From contig JADJKB010000021.1 in assembly GCA_016706225.1 (NCBI GenBank), forward strand, positions 992,001 to 1,056,000: 64,000 bases of DNA, read 5' to 3'. This document shows, piece by piece, positions 17,596-26,428 of the stretch (positions are counted from its first letter, which is position 1; the number at the start of each line of letters is the position of its first letter). The notes beneath the pieces were generated by a model, which searched no databases, was not told the DNA's origin, and saw only the letters and a program-made list of their open reading frames with translations. The position numbers were made by a program, and so were the translations under genes. This DNA is from Myxococcales bacterium. GTDB taxonomy: Bacteria > Myxococcota_A > Polyangia > Polyangiales > Polyangiaceae.

Positions 17596-17997
17596 TCAGT
17601 TCAACGTGCCGTCGGTCGCCATGTTCGGGCGCACGCTGGATTCGACCGAAGCCACTCGCTCCACCTCGAGCACCGCGGCCACCTCGTCGTCCATCGTGCC
17701 GGCCAGCATCTTGCCCCACATGATGAAGTCCGCAGCCAGGCTCCAGGCGGGATAACTGAAGGTTGCCGGGCGGTTCTTCTCGACGAAGAAGTGCGAAAAC
17801 CACGCCGGCCCGTAGCCCGCCACGGGGGCCGCGAGCAGCAACGCTCGACTGCGACTGAGGAGCCCCGCGGCAGCACACCCCACGGCCAACGTGGTTCCCA
17901 CGAAGTGGAACTGCCGCGTCAGCTTTCGGGAGTGCTGGCGCACGTAGAACGGCCAGAACTCTTCGAAGGATTCGATGCGCTTTTTCATGGGACCCAT
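17596..17997 (-). CDS. DUF962 / Mpo1-like membrane protein
   Basis: 133 residues. SFEEFWPFYVRQHSRKLTRQ and HFVGTTLA at the N-terminus are the signature of DUF962, and SHFFVEKNRPATFSYPAWS matches its conserved core. Hydrophobic helices follow at about 30-65 and 85-105. The yeast homologue Mpo1 is a dioxygenase of 2-hydroxy fatty acids; whether bacterial members do this is not settled. ATG codons at 17997 and 17988 are both possible starts. Confidence 0.85.
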   Translation of the reverse strand: MGPMKKRIESFEEFWPFYVRQHSRKLTRQFHFVGTTLAVGCAAAGLLSRSRALLLAAPVAGYGPAWFSHFFVEKNRPATFSYPAWSLAADFIMWGKMLAGTMDDEVAAVLEVERVASVESSVRPNMATDGTLN

Positions 17998-18031
17998 AGC
18001 CTGCCCGAGGATGCGCCATCGCGCCAGTCGC

Positions 18032-18595
18032 TCATCGAGTCAGCGCCTCCGCGACCAGACGGTCGAGCTCGGGCCCTCGCACGACCCGCGCGCGGACCGC
18101 GGTCACCTTTCCGCTCTTGCCCACGACCACCAGGGTGGGGAGGTTGCGCACCCCATACGCCGCGGCCACCCGGGTGCCTTCGTCAAAGACCATCGCGTAG
18201 GTGAGTGACGCCGACTTGACGAACGTCAGCGCGTCGTCGCGTTCGTCGCTGGTGTTGACGCCCACGACCACCACGTCGCCGCTCGGGTGAGCGCGCGAGA
18301 GTTGTTCGACGATCGGCGCCTGCTGACGGCAAGGCCCACACCAGCTCGCCCAAAAATCCAAGACCACCGCCTTGCCGGCAAGGTCTGCCAGGTGGAGGCG
18401 ATTGCCCAGCTCTCCACCCGAGATGACGTCGAGGTCGAAGTCGGGCGCGGGAGCCCCTTCGAGGGGGCTCGATTTGCCGCCGCCCACCCGCGGCAACACC
18501 ACCAGACCGAAGATCAAGCTGGCGGCGATGACCAAGACGATGGTCAACCAAGCCGTACGAGGCTCGTCTTTGCTCCGGTCGACCGATTCAGTCAC
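18032..18595 (-). CDS. TlpA-like membrane-anchored thioredoxin
   Basis: 187 residues. One N-terminal membrane helix (about 14-35), then a thioredoxin fold with active site WCGPC at 85-89 (VVLDFWASWCGPCRQQ). The cis-Pro loop is NLPTLVV. The layout is that of TlpA/ResA-like proteins, which reduce disulphides outside the inner membrane, for example in cytochrome c maturation. The GTG start at 18595 overlaps the stop of the sensor kinase gene as GTGA, so the two are translationally coupled. Confidence 0.9.
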   Translation of the reverse strand: MTESVDRSKDEPRTAWLTIVLVIAASLIFGLVVLPRVGGGKSSPLEGAPAPDFDLDVISGGELGNRLHLADLAGKAVVLDFWASWCGPCRQQAPIVEQLSRAHPSGDVVVVGVNTSDERDDALTFVKSASLTYAMVFDEGTRVAAAYGVRNLPTLVVVGKSGKVTAVRARVVRGPELDRLVAEALTR

Positions 18596-20295
18596 GCTGC
18601 GGGCTTCGGTCTAACCGATGACGGCGGCCCCTGCCAGTCCCTCGCCTCGAGCACGGCTTGCGCGGCCGGAGTGCCGCTGGCCGGCAGCCGGACCCTCACG
18701 CGCGCACCGCCGAGCGGGCTCGCGTCCGCGACCACGGTGCCCCCGTGCTCGATGATGATCTTCTTGACGATGGCCAGGCCGAGCCCGGTGCCCTCGGTCT
18801 TGGTCGTGACGTAGGGATCGAAGATGGTCTCGCGCATTTCGGTGGGGATACCCGGACCGTCGTCGTCCACATCGATGACGAAGAACTCACCCTGCCGGTG
18901 CAGGCTGACCTTGACGCGGCCGCTCTCGGTCACGATGGCTTGACCGGCATTACGGATCAGGTTGAGCAGCGCGCGCCGGAGCATCTGTCGATCGAGGTGT
19001 ACCTCAGCGGCGCCCTCCGGGAGCTCGAACTCGAGCTCGACGCCCCGGGGTAAGACGGCTCCGCGCTCGAGCGGTGCCTCCGCGTCCAGCCCTTCCTCGT
19101 CGACCACACTGATGCGCTCCCGCTGCTCGCGCAGAAATCCAGCGAGGTCCGCCAGTTCCAGCCGCGCCTGCGGCAAGCGTGCGAAGCTCGAGAACTCACC
19201 GACCAGCCGTCGCAACGTGCCGACCTCGTCCTCGACGATCTCACGCGTCGTGTCGAGCAGCTTGCGATAAGCCGCCTCATCCCCGTCGTAGCGCCGGTGG
19301 ACCTCCTGAACGGCGAGCTGGATCGGCGTCAGCGGGTTCTTGATCTCGTGGGCCAAGCGCCGCGCCATCTCCTGCCAGGCCCCGATGCGCTGCAGGTACT
19401 CGATGCGCGCGCGGCTGGCTTCGACCTCACCGAGCATACGATTGAACGCGCGGGCCAGATCCGCGATCTCGTCGCTGCCGGCCTCGGGCACACGTATGGC
19501 GAGATCACCAGCGCCGACTCGCTTGGTCGCGACGGCAAGCTCTCCGATGCGGGACGACACACTGCGCGCCAGGAGAGTCCCCACGCCAAACGCCGCGAGA
19601 ATGGTGATGCCGAGGAGCATGGCGAACGAGTAAACGTACGACTCCTCGTCGACCTCCCGCCGCTGCTCCATCTGTTTGTAGGTGTCGACGAACTGGCTCA
19701 TGCCCTCGAGCTCCTCGAAGCGAGCTTTGTCTGCGGCGAAGACCGCCACCAGCTTGGCCACGTTCGCTGCCGGAGCCTCGGGTGCCTCGCCGAGTCCTGC
19801 GTCATCGGGCGGATCCTCAGGCTCGTATTGCTCGTTTCCGGTGTCCGGCGGCGGCGCTTGTTCGCCCAGAAAACGCGTCACCTCCAGCTTGTTCTCTTTC
19901 TTGGGATCGAGCGGTGCTCCGCGGTCGACTGCGGCGAGCAGCTTGCCGTCCGCAGCGTAGACACTCAGGGACACCACGCCGGGATAGCGTGCGAGATCTT
20001 TCTCCAGCTCACGCTTCGTCGCGGCAGCGTCCGCGCTTGCCACCGCGGTCCGGAGTGGCTGGCCCGCCGCGATGGCCGCTGCCGCGTTCCGCATCGACGC
20101 CTTCACCGTCCGCGCGAGCTCTTGATACAACCCGAGGGACTCGTCGAGGCGAGAGCCGATCTCGGGCAAGTAGAAGCGGGACGCCGTCTGGCGCACCATG
20201 CTGCGCGCCATCCAGATGGCGAACAACATCGGGATCAGAGCGGTCAGGCCGATGGCCAGTGCCAAGCGCCGACGGATACGCCCCGATTGGGCCAC
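18592..20295 (-). CDS. NtrY-like membrane sensor histidine kinase
   Basis: 567 residues from the GTG at 20295, one base past the stop of the upstream gene; the frame extends to 20388 but that part is Cys-rich and lies inside the neighbour. Two membrane helices (about 10-32 and 225-250) flank a periplasmic sensor region with two acidic stretches. HAMP follows, then HisKA with H316 in LAHEIKNPLTP, and HATPase: N box LNLIRNAGQAI, G1 DDGPGIP and G2 GTGLGLAIV. The sequence resembles NtrY-type kinases. No response regulator is encoded in the window, so the partner lies elsewhere. Confidence 0.92.
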   Translation of the reverse strand: MAQSGRIRRRLALAIGLTALIPMLFAIWMARSMVRQTASRFYLPEIGSRLDESLGLYQELARTVKASMRNAAAAIAAGQPLRTAVASADAAATKRELEKDLARYPGVVSLSVYAADGKLLAAVDRGAPLDPKKENKLEVTRFLGEQAPPPDTGNEQYEPEDPPDDAGLGEAPEAPAANVAKLVAVFAADKARFEELEGMSQFVDTYKQMEQRREVDEESYVYSFAMLLGITILAAFGVGTLLARSVSSRIGELAVATKRVGAGDLAIRVPEAGSDEIADLARAFNRMLGEVEASRARIEYLQRIGAWQEMARRLAHEIKNPLTPIQLAVQEVHRRYDGDEAAYRKLLDTTREIVEDEVGTLRRLVGEFSSFARLPQARLELADLAGFLREQRERISVVDEEGLDAEAPLERGAVLPRGVELEFELPEGAAEVHLDRQMLRRALLNLIRNAGQAIVTESGRVKVSLHRQGEFFVIDVDDDGPGIPTEMRETIFDPYVTTKTEGTGLGLAIVKKIIIEHGGTVVADASPLGGARVRVRLPASGTPAAQAVLEARDWQGPPSSVRPKPAA

Positions 20296-20296
20296 C

Positions 20297-21376
20297 TCAG
20301 GCGTCGCCCCCGCGGGAAAATAACTTCCGCAAGAGCAACATGGGATCAAATCCGAGGAGCTCGCGCACGTCGCGATCGACGTGGGCAAGCTCGCGGAAAC
20401 GCGAGAACGCGGGCCCTAGCGGTCCGTCCGAGGTCAACCATGCCGAGGCACCCATGCGCTCGGCGAGCCCCCGGACTGCGACGAACGCGGCTCGCCCAAC
20501 GTCCACACCCAGCGGCAACGCCACCGCCGGCACTGCGGGAGACAAGATGACGTCGCGCGCTGCGACCGCCGCTGCCCACGCCCCGGGAAGCGGCCGATGG
20601 AGCAAGGCCGAGAGTGTGTCGAGCTCGCCAAAACATCCGATCGCGAGCGGGCCACCCGCTTGCTCCGCCGCCCGCGCCAGATGCCGATAGTCACGCCTGA
20701 AATCCCCCGCGACGAGCCCCATCTCGGCGCGCAAGCGGTCGGGACCGAGGATCAGATCGAAACCCGCACCTTTGCGCCGCGCGAGGATGCTCGTGTACAG
20801 CTTGCCCTCGCGAAACACTCCCAAGAGGAGTGACTTTCCATCGGGACACAGCGCGTCGAACGCCCTGAGCAAGACGCCTTCGTGGGGCATCGGCCAAGCG
20901 TTGACCTTCCAAGGCCAAACACTCAGCTGACCCTCGGCCTCGAGCTCGCGCAGCACTGCAATGAAGAGCACGATCTGGTCCAGCGAATCCTGGTCGCGCC
21001 GCATCCTCGCTGCGACGCGCTCCATCAGCTCGTCGAGCGCGCCGCGCCTCAGCTCCGCCGCCCACCGGCAGCCGTAGCGTGCCGCCAATTCTTCGAGGGG
21101 CTCGGGCCACGGCTGAGCGCCGAGGTCGAGCCGCCCGAGCTCGGTGCCGAGGAGCTTCTTCAGTTGACCGTCCGCCGTCACGGCAATCACGCCGCCGCGG
21201 AGGCGAGCGTCCGCGCTGGCGCGTTCAGCACGAACATCGTCGCTGTTCTGCGCCGGCTCGCCACGATCAGCAGGCTCGCTGCGCTCGACCGCGGCTCGAG
21301 GCGCTTGGAACACCTCCGCCAGCCGCACCCAATCGTCGGTAGTGAACCCTTCGAGGCGAACGTCACGCGACAGCAC
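20297..21376 (-). CDS. Hypothetical protein upstream of sensor kinase
   Basis: 359 residues from a GTG start. No signal peptide. The N-terminal 70 residues are Arg/Ala-rich and may be disordered; the rest is a mixed alpha/beta protein with no recognisable motif (YGCRWAAELRRGALDELMERVAARM, LLLGVFREGKLYTSILARRKG, DRDVRELLGFDPMLLLRKLF at the end). It is the first gene of the minus-strand run that includes the NtrY-like kinase and the thioredoxin, so a role in that signalling path is possible but unproven. Confidence 0.75.
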   Translation of the reverse strand: MLSRDVRLEGFTTDDWVRLAEVFQAPRAAVERSEPADRGEPAQNSDDVRAERASADARLRGGVIAVTADGQLKKLLGTELGRLDLGAQPWPEPLEELAARYGCRWAAELRRGALDELMERVAARMRRDQDSLDQIVLFIAVLRELEAEGQLSVWPWKVNAWPMPHEGVLLRAFDALCPDGKSLLLGVFREGKLYTSILARRKGAGFDLILGPDRLRAEMGLVAGDFRRDYRHLARAAEQAGGPLAIGCFGELDTLSALLHRPLPGAWAAAVAARDVILSPAVPAVALPLGVDVGRAAFVAVRGLAERMGASAWLTSDGPLGPAFSRFRELAHVDRDVRELLGFDPMLLLRKLFSRGGDA

Positions 21377-21462
21377 GGCCCGGGAGTATACGCCTCGACA
21401 CCCGCGATTCGGAGGACAATCAGGGGTTCAGGCGCGCGAGGGATCGGAAGTATAGTCGGAGA

Positions 21463-22779
21463 ATGTTGGAGCCCGCGGACCGAGACACTGCTTCGGACCT
21501 GATTCAGTTCATCAACGCCTCACCCACCCCTTATCACGCCGTTGTCGAGGTGAAGCGACGCCTCGTCGCCGCGGGGTTCTCGGAGCTGGACGAGCGCGAA
21601 GCCTGGCCGATCACACCGGGCGCGAAGCACTTCGTCGTGCGTGGAGGCGGCACGCTGGTGGCGTTCGTCGCGGGCGGCGAGCCGCCGTCGCATGCCGGGT
21701 TTCTCCTGCTCGGCGCCCACACCGACTCGCCAAATCTCAGGGTCAAGCCGTCGCCCGACCTATCCCCGGCTGGTTATCGCCAGTTTGGCGTCGAGGTATA
21801 CGGCGGCGTGATCTGGCACACCTGGCTCGATCGCGATCTGTCGGTCGCCGGTCGCCTGACGCTGCAGAGCGGGGAGACTCGCCTGGTGCGCTTCGACGAG
21901 GCTCTGTGCCGAATCCCCAGTGTCGCGATTCATCTGAATCGAGACGTCAACTCGGCCGGCCTCCAGCTCAACGCACAGAACCACCTGGTCCCGCTCCTTG
22001 GACTGGGAGACAAGGACGAGAAGCGGGGATTGTCGGCCAGCTTGAGCGAGCGAGCGCAGCTCGAGAGCGCGGAGATCGTGGGGCTCGACCTGTGTTTGTT
22101 CGACGTTCAACCCGCGTGCATCGGTGGCGAACGCGGCGAGCTCCTGTTCGCGCCGCGGCTCGACAACCTGGCGTCTTGCCACGCGGCCACGACTGCGCTC
22201 CTCGCATCCGGGCCGGCCGGCGCCGCGACGCGAGTCATCGCTCTCTACGATCACGAAGAGGTCGGGAGCCAGAGCGCCGCGGGAGCGAAATCCCGCTTCC
22301 TGTCGAGTGTGCTCGACCGGGTGGCCAGCGCGTACGCAGACGCGGGACGCGACGCGACGAGCCGCGCGTTTGCGCGCTCGCTGATGGTGAGTGCCGACAT
22401 GGCGCATGCAGTCCACCCGAACTACTCGGACAAACATGACAAACAACACGCGCCGCAGCTCGGCAAAGGGCCGGTGATCAAGGCCAACGCCAATCAGTCC
22501 TACGCGACGGACGGCCCGAGCGCCGCGGTCTTCGAGATCGCGTGCCGGGAGACGGGCACGCTGGTCCAGCGCTTCGTGTCGCGCAACGACATGCCCTGCG
22601 GCAGCACCATCGGCCCCATCTCGGCGGCGGCGATGGGCGTGCGCACGGTCGACGTCGGAAACCCGATGCTCAGCATGCACTCGTGCCGCGAAATGGCCGC
22701 TACCGCCGACGTTGCACCGATGATCCGGGCGCTCACTCAGGTGTTTCAGAACGCGAAACTACCGAAACCGAGCGCCTGA
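21463..22779 (+). CDS. apeB: M18-family aminopeptidase (ApeB type)
   Basis: 438 residues, the usual M18 length. The dimetal site is visible: LLGAHTDSPNLRVKP (H86, D88), the conserved LNRDVN segment, LYDHEEVGSQSAAG (about 263-276; D, E, E) and HPNYSDKHD with NANQSYATD later, plus the C-terminal MHSCREMAA. Members remove N-terminal residues, often acidic ones, from cytoplasmic peptides. A GGAGA site sits directly before ATG 21463. Confidence 0.95.
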   Translation: MLEPADRDTASDLIQFINASPTPYHAVVEVKRRLVAAGFSELDEREAWPITPGAKHFVVRGGGTLVAFVAGGEPPSHAGFLLLGAHTDSPNLRVKPSPDLSPAGYRQFGVEVYGGVIWHTWLDRDLSVAGRLTLQSGETRLVRFDEALCRIPSVAIHLNRDVNSAGLQLNAQNHLVPLLGLGDKDEKRGLSASLSERAQLESAEIVGLDLCLFDVQPACIGGERGELLFAPRLDNLASCHAATTALLASGPAGAATRVIALYDHEEVGSQSAAGAKSRFLSSVLDRVASAYADAGRDATSRAFARSLMVSADMAHAVHPNYSDKHDKQHAPQLGKGPVIKANANQSYATDGPSAAVFEIACRETGTLVQRFVSRNDMPCGSTIGPISAAAMGVRTVDVGNPMLSMHSCREMAATADVAPMIRALTQVFQNAKLPKPSA

Positions 22780-22821
22780 GCCTCGAAGGCCCCGCGCGGT
22801 GGCGTCGCGACGAGACGCGGC

Positions 22822-23898
22822 TCAGTTCGCGTTGGCCAGGACGATCCGGGAGAGCCAGGCCTCGACCTCTGCCTCGGATAGCGGTGTCAGCCGGACCTGC
22901 GCGTCGAGCGACGCGTAGGTGCGCTGGGCAGGGATCAGGCGAGCATACGAGGACGGGCCGATCAGGAGCACCCGGGTGCCATCGACCGCGGGGATTTCCC
23001 AGGGTTCGCCTTCGCCCCAGATCCAGTGCGCGGAGCCCGAGTAGTCACTGGCCTCGGGCAGAGAGCCGCGCTCGACCAGCGCGGTGTAGGCGTAGGCATT
23101 GAAGGCGCATTCGACCACGAGCCCCGAGTCCTGCGCGCCGTGACCCGTGAGACACGACACCGCCTCCGCGGGCGGGCGGACCAGGGTCAGGTAGCCGCCT
23201 GCTGGATCACCCGACGCCGCATCGGCGACCAGCACGAATAGCTCGAAGTTGCTGGCGACGCCGCTCATCGTGCCAGACAGTCCTCGCCCCGCGGCAACGT
23301 CGATCACGAGCAGCGGTTCGGCATCGAGCACGTCGAGGAGCTGGCGTAACCACGCCGCCCCCGGGTGATAGGGCTCCAGCCGGCGCAGCGCCGGCAATAA
23401 CTCGCGCTGCCGCCGACGCGCTTCGGGATCGGCGCCGAGCACCGCCACCGCAGCGAGGTAAGTGTCGCCGATCAACGCCCAGGGCCGCTCCTCTGACAGA
23501 CGCGTCCCGACCCACTCACTCTCGTCGACCTCGTCGACCTCGTCGACCTCGTCGCCGCCGGAGGCGTCTCGCGCCGGCTGCTCACCAAGCACCTTGTCGA
23601 GCAACTTGACACTCTCGTCGAGCCAGCGGCGCAGCCGCGGGAACAGGGCGGACTCGAGCGCCCGCCCCGGGGCGCCGCGCTCGACGAGCGCGCCAGCCAT
23701 GACCGTGCTCAACGTGAGCGACGATCCTTCACGTTTCAGATCCTCGGCCAGCTCGGATACCAACGCCTCGCGCTCGTCGACCGCGGTGTCCAGGGCGGCG
23801 TTCAGGAGCGCCGAGGCTGCACCCCGAGCGACCTCCGGTTCGAAGGGCTCGGCGCGGGATGCGCCGAGATAGAGAGCGAGTTTGCCCCCAAGTCCCAT
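22822..23898 (-). CDS. Hypothetical acidic protein
   Basis: 358 residues without signal peptide. The N-terminal half is helical; a low-complexity acidic stretch of repeated DEV units (about 114-124) is coded by four GACCTCGTC-type 9-base repeats at 23523-23557. The C-terminal half is alpha/beta (PLLVIDVAAGRGLSG, GYLTLVRPPAEAVSCLTGHG, YLAAVAVLGADPEARRRQ). It does not match a family I know. It converges on the aminopeptidase gene; a 7-base inverted repeat (22776-22782 with 22819-22825) joins the two ends. Confidence 0.75.
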   Translation of the reverse strand: MGLGGKLALYLGASRAEPFEPEVARGAASALLNAALDTAVDEREALVSELAEDLKREGSSLTLSTVMAGALVERGAPGRALESALFPRLRRWLDESVKLLDKVLGEQPARDASGGDEVDEVDEVDESEWVGTRLSEERPWALIGDTYLAAVAVLGADPEARRRQRELLPALRRLEPYHPGAAWLRQLLDVLDAEPLLVIDVAAGRGLSGTMSGVASNFELFVLVADAASGDPAGGYLTLVRPPAEAVSCLTGHGAQDSGLVVECAFNAYAYTALVERGSLPEASDYSGSAHWIWGEGEPWEIPAVDGTRVLLIGPSSYARLIPAQRTYASLDAQVRLTPLSEAEVEAWLSRIVLANAN

Positions 23899-23919
23899 AC
23901 CTCCCGAGCATACGGTAGA

Positions 23920-24987
23920 ATGTCGGGCATGCGACCATTGGCGTTGGGCGTGGCAGCGTTGATCTGGGGAAGCGCGCTCGTCGGCTGCGGCAGCGACAGC
24001 AATGACGGCGGCAAGTCGAGCGGCGGGGGCGCCTCGGGCAGCGGCGGGAGCGGTGGCGTCAGCTCCGGCGGCGCCAGCTCAGGCGGCGTCAGCTCCGGCG
24101 GCGGCGGCGTCAGCTCCGGCGGTGCGGCCGGTAGTGCCAGCGGCGGCACGGCGGGCGCGGCGAGCGGGGGCGCCTCGGGCGCAGGCGGCGCTCCAAGCGG
24201 CGGGGGCGCGGGCGGAGCAACGGGCGGAGGCGGCGCGGGCACAGGCGGGGCCAGCGGCGCAGGCAACCTCTGGCAACCCAAACCCGGCACCACCTGGCAG
24301 TGGCAACTCACGGGCACCATCGACACGAGCGTCGACGCTGCCATGTTCGACATCGATCTCTTCGACGCCAAGCAGAGTGTGATCGACGCGCTGCACGCCA
24401 TGGGCCGAGTCGTGATCTGTTACTTCAGCGCTGGCAGCCGCGAGGACTGGCGGCCGGACGCGGGCAGCTTCAAAGCAAGCGACTACGGCAAGGGCGTCGC
24501 GGGCTGGTCCGGCGAGAATTGGCTCGACGTGCGCTCGGCCAACGTGCGCAGCATCATGCAGAAGCGACTGGACCTGGCGGTGAGCAAGAAGTGCGACGGA
24601 GTCGAGCCGGACAACGTCGACGGGTACCAGAACTCGTCCGGCTTCCCGCTGACCGAAGCCCATCAGCTCGACTACAACAACTTCCTTGCCACCGAGTCCC
24701 ATGCTCGGAAGTTGTCGGTGGGCCTCAAGAACGCCCTCGACCTGGTGCCAAAGCTGGTTGCAAGCTTCGATTGGGCACTCAACGAGGAGTGTCTCGCCTA
24801 CAAAGAGTGCGGACTGCTCAAGCCGTTCATCACGGCGAACAAGGCCGTCTTCCACGTCGAGTACGTGGACAATTCGGGCCAAGGTGCTGCCAAGAAGGGC
24901 TCAGTCTGCGGGCAATCGACCATCGCGGGGTTCTCGACGCTGATCAAGACCTGGGACCTCGACGCCTGGCGCCTGACCTGTCCGTGA
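23920..24987 (+). CDS. GH114-like lipoprotein (endo-alpha-1,4-polygalactosaminidase family)
   Basis: 355 residues. Lipobox L-V-G-C near residue 23, then a Gly/Ser/Ala linker of about 85 residues. The catalytic-looking domain starts at about residue 118: WQPKPGTTWQWQLTGTID, DIDLFDA, VICYFSAGSREDWRPD, then CDGVEPDNVDGY and the late FHVEYVD. These are the hallmarks of the GH114 TIM barrel (PF03537), whose studied members cut alpha-1,4-linked galactosaminogalactan. The Asp and Glu of DGVEPDN are the likely catalytic residues. Exported and probably outer-membrane anchored; it could attack polysaccharide of prey or the cell's own matrix. Confidence 0.9.
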   Translation: MSGMRPLALGVAALIWGSALVGCGSDSNDGGKSSGGGASGSGGSGGVSSGGASSGGVSSGGGGVSSGGAAGSASGGTAGAASGGASGAGGAPSGGGAGGATGGGGAGTGGASGAGNLWQPKPGTTWQWQLTGTIDTSVDAAMFDIDLFDAKQSVIDALHAMGRVVICYFSAGSREDWRPDAGSFKASDYGKGVAGWSGENWLDVRSANVRSIMQKRLDLAVSKKCDGVEPDNVDGYQNSSGFPLTEAHQLDYNNFLATESHARKLSVGLKNALDLVPKLVASFDWALNEECLAYKECGLLKPFITANKAVFHVEYVDNSGQGAAKKGSVCGQSTIAGFSTLIKTWDLDAWRLTCP

Positions 24988-24993
24988 CGACGG

Positions 24994-25836
24994 TCAGGGC
25001 GGCGGCGGCGCGAACCCCTGCGCGAACGGCTGCGGACCGGGACGCAGTGGGCGCGACGGACGGAAGGTCCGGAACACGTCGATACCACGTGCCTCGAGTC
25101 CATCCGCATCGTCATACCGCAGGCTGAGCACGCGGGTCGGGCTCGAGCTCGCACGCTCGAACGAGACCTGGACCACGCGGCTCGTGCGCGACTCACCGTA
25201 TTCAGTTCCGATGTTGCCATCACTCTCGGCAGCGCGGTCCTGAGCTGCACCCGCTCGGCCTGCGCTCGGTCTCGGGGCGGACTTCGACCTTGCCGGTGCG
25301 CGTCGGCGACGCCAGTTGTCCTGAGGAATGGCGACCTCTTCGCGCACTCGCTCAGCGAAGAACGCCACGCCGACGACGCCGACGTTCTGGGGCGTGCCCA
25401 TGCGCGACGAGTAGCTGTCGCTCGGGTTCGTGAAACGGAACGTCGCCACGTCGTCCAGGCTCTGACGGAAGCCCTCGATGCGCACACTGCCAAACGCCGG
25501 CACGATGTAGCCGCGGTGGCGCACGAAGTCGGCGCTCTGACCACTCAGCACGTCCCGCCCGTCCACGCTGACGACAGCCTCGACCCGCTGAGCAGTGGGA
25601 TTTCGGACCACGACCACGTAGCGGTCGCCGTCCTCACCGAGCACCCAGCTGGTGCCCCGGTGCTGAAAGGTGCGCAGGGAGCGGCCTGCTCCGTCCTCCA
25701 GCGACAGCGAAAATGCGGGGCGGGGCGGCGGCGGGGGGCGCCACCGGGGACTCCTGGCGGCTGCGGCCATCACGCCGAGAACCACTGAAACGGTGACCAG
25801 CGCGGCGATGACGTAGCGTAAACGGCGACGGTTCAT
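24994..25836 (-). CDS. Membrane-anchored hypothetical protein
   Basis: 280 residues from ATG 25836, which has a GAGGA site 8 bases upstream; the frame extends a further 12 codons. One N-terminal membrane helix (about 8-30, possibly a signal peptide), then a Pro/Arg spacer. The body has beta-rich segments such as FQHRGTSWVLGEDGDRYVVV and VVSVDGRDVLSGQSADF, with RGYIVPAFGSVRIEGFRQ in the middle; this pattern occurs in uncharacterised proteobacterial surface proteins. An Arg/Ala-rich insert (about 190-215) and a Pro-rich end follow. Function unknown. It ends 6 bases from the convergent GH114-like gene. Confidence 0.78.
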   Translation of the reverse strand: MNRRRLRYVIAALVTVSVVLGVMAAAARSPRWRPPPPPRPAFSLSLEDGAGRSLRTFQHRGTSWVLGEDGDRYVVVVRNPTAQRVEAVVSVDGRDVLSGQSADFVRHRGYIVPAFGSVRIEGFRQSLDDVATFRFTNPSDSYSSRMGTPQNVGVVGVAFFAERVREEVAIPQDNWRRRRAPARSKSAPRPSAGRAGAAQDRAAESDGNIGTEYGESRTSRVVQVSFERASSSPTRVLSLRYDDADGLEARGIDVFRTFRPSRPLRPGPQPFAQGFAPPPP

Positions 25837-25921
25837 GGCTTTTTCCTCGGTGTCTGGCGCGCTCGCGTCCATTTGCCCAAGCTCTGAGACGCGCCGGGGA
25901 GGAAAACGATCTGCCGAGGGC

Positions 25922-26386
25922 TCAGCTCGTGAGTTTTTTCAGTGCGGACAGCGCCTCGTCCACGTGGCTCTGGGCGTTGAGCGCCGCTCGGTGCACGTGT
26001 GCGATCCGGCCATCACGACCGACGACGAAGGTGACCCGGCCGTCGAAGAAGCCCAAGGTCTTCTTGATCCCGAACTCGGCCCGCACTTCGCCCCCGGGAT
26101 CGGCCAAGAGCACGTAGGGCAGCTCATGGCGACCGGCGAAGCTCCGGTGCGACGCAACACCGTCGGAGCTGATGCCTACCACCTGGGCACCACGCTCCGT
26201 GAACACCTCGTGCTGGTCCCGAAACGCACAGGCTTCGGCGATGCAGACCGGGGTGTCGTCTTTGGGATAGAAAAAAATTACGACCGGTCCCTGGGCGAGT
26301 GCGTCGGCGAAACGCCACGCGCGGCCCAGGTGGTCGTCCAGAGTGAAGTCCGGGACCGGATCACCGACAGCAAGCGCGCGAGCCAT
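25922..26386 (-). CDS. bcp: Peroxiredoxin, Bcp/PrxQ type
   Basis: 154 residues from ATG 26386 (an in-frame GTG lies 21 bases further up). The peroxidatic Cys is C48 in FYPKDDTPVCIAEACAFRD and the resolving Cys is C53, five residues later, the spacing typical of Bcp. GDPVPDFTLDD and FVVGRDGRIAHVHRA are standard family segments. It reduces hydrogen peroxide and organic peroxides in the cytoplasm using thioredoxin. The WD40-like gene lies upstream on the same strand. Confidence 0.93.
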   Translation of the reverse strand: MARALAVGDPVPDFTLDDHLGRAWRFADALAQGPVVIFFYPKDDTPVCIAEACAFRDQHEVFTERGAQVVGISSDGVASHRSFAGRHELPYVLLADPGGEVRAEFGIKKTLGFFDGRVTFVVGRDGRIAHVHRAALNAQSHVDEALSALKKLTS

Positions 26387-26428
26387 GAATGCCCGATGCT
26401 GGACCACACCGCCGCGGATTGCCAGGCC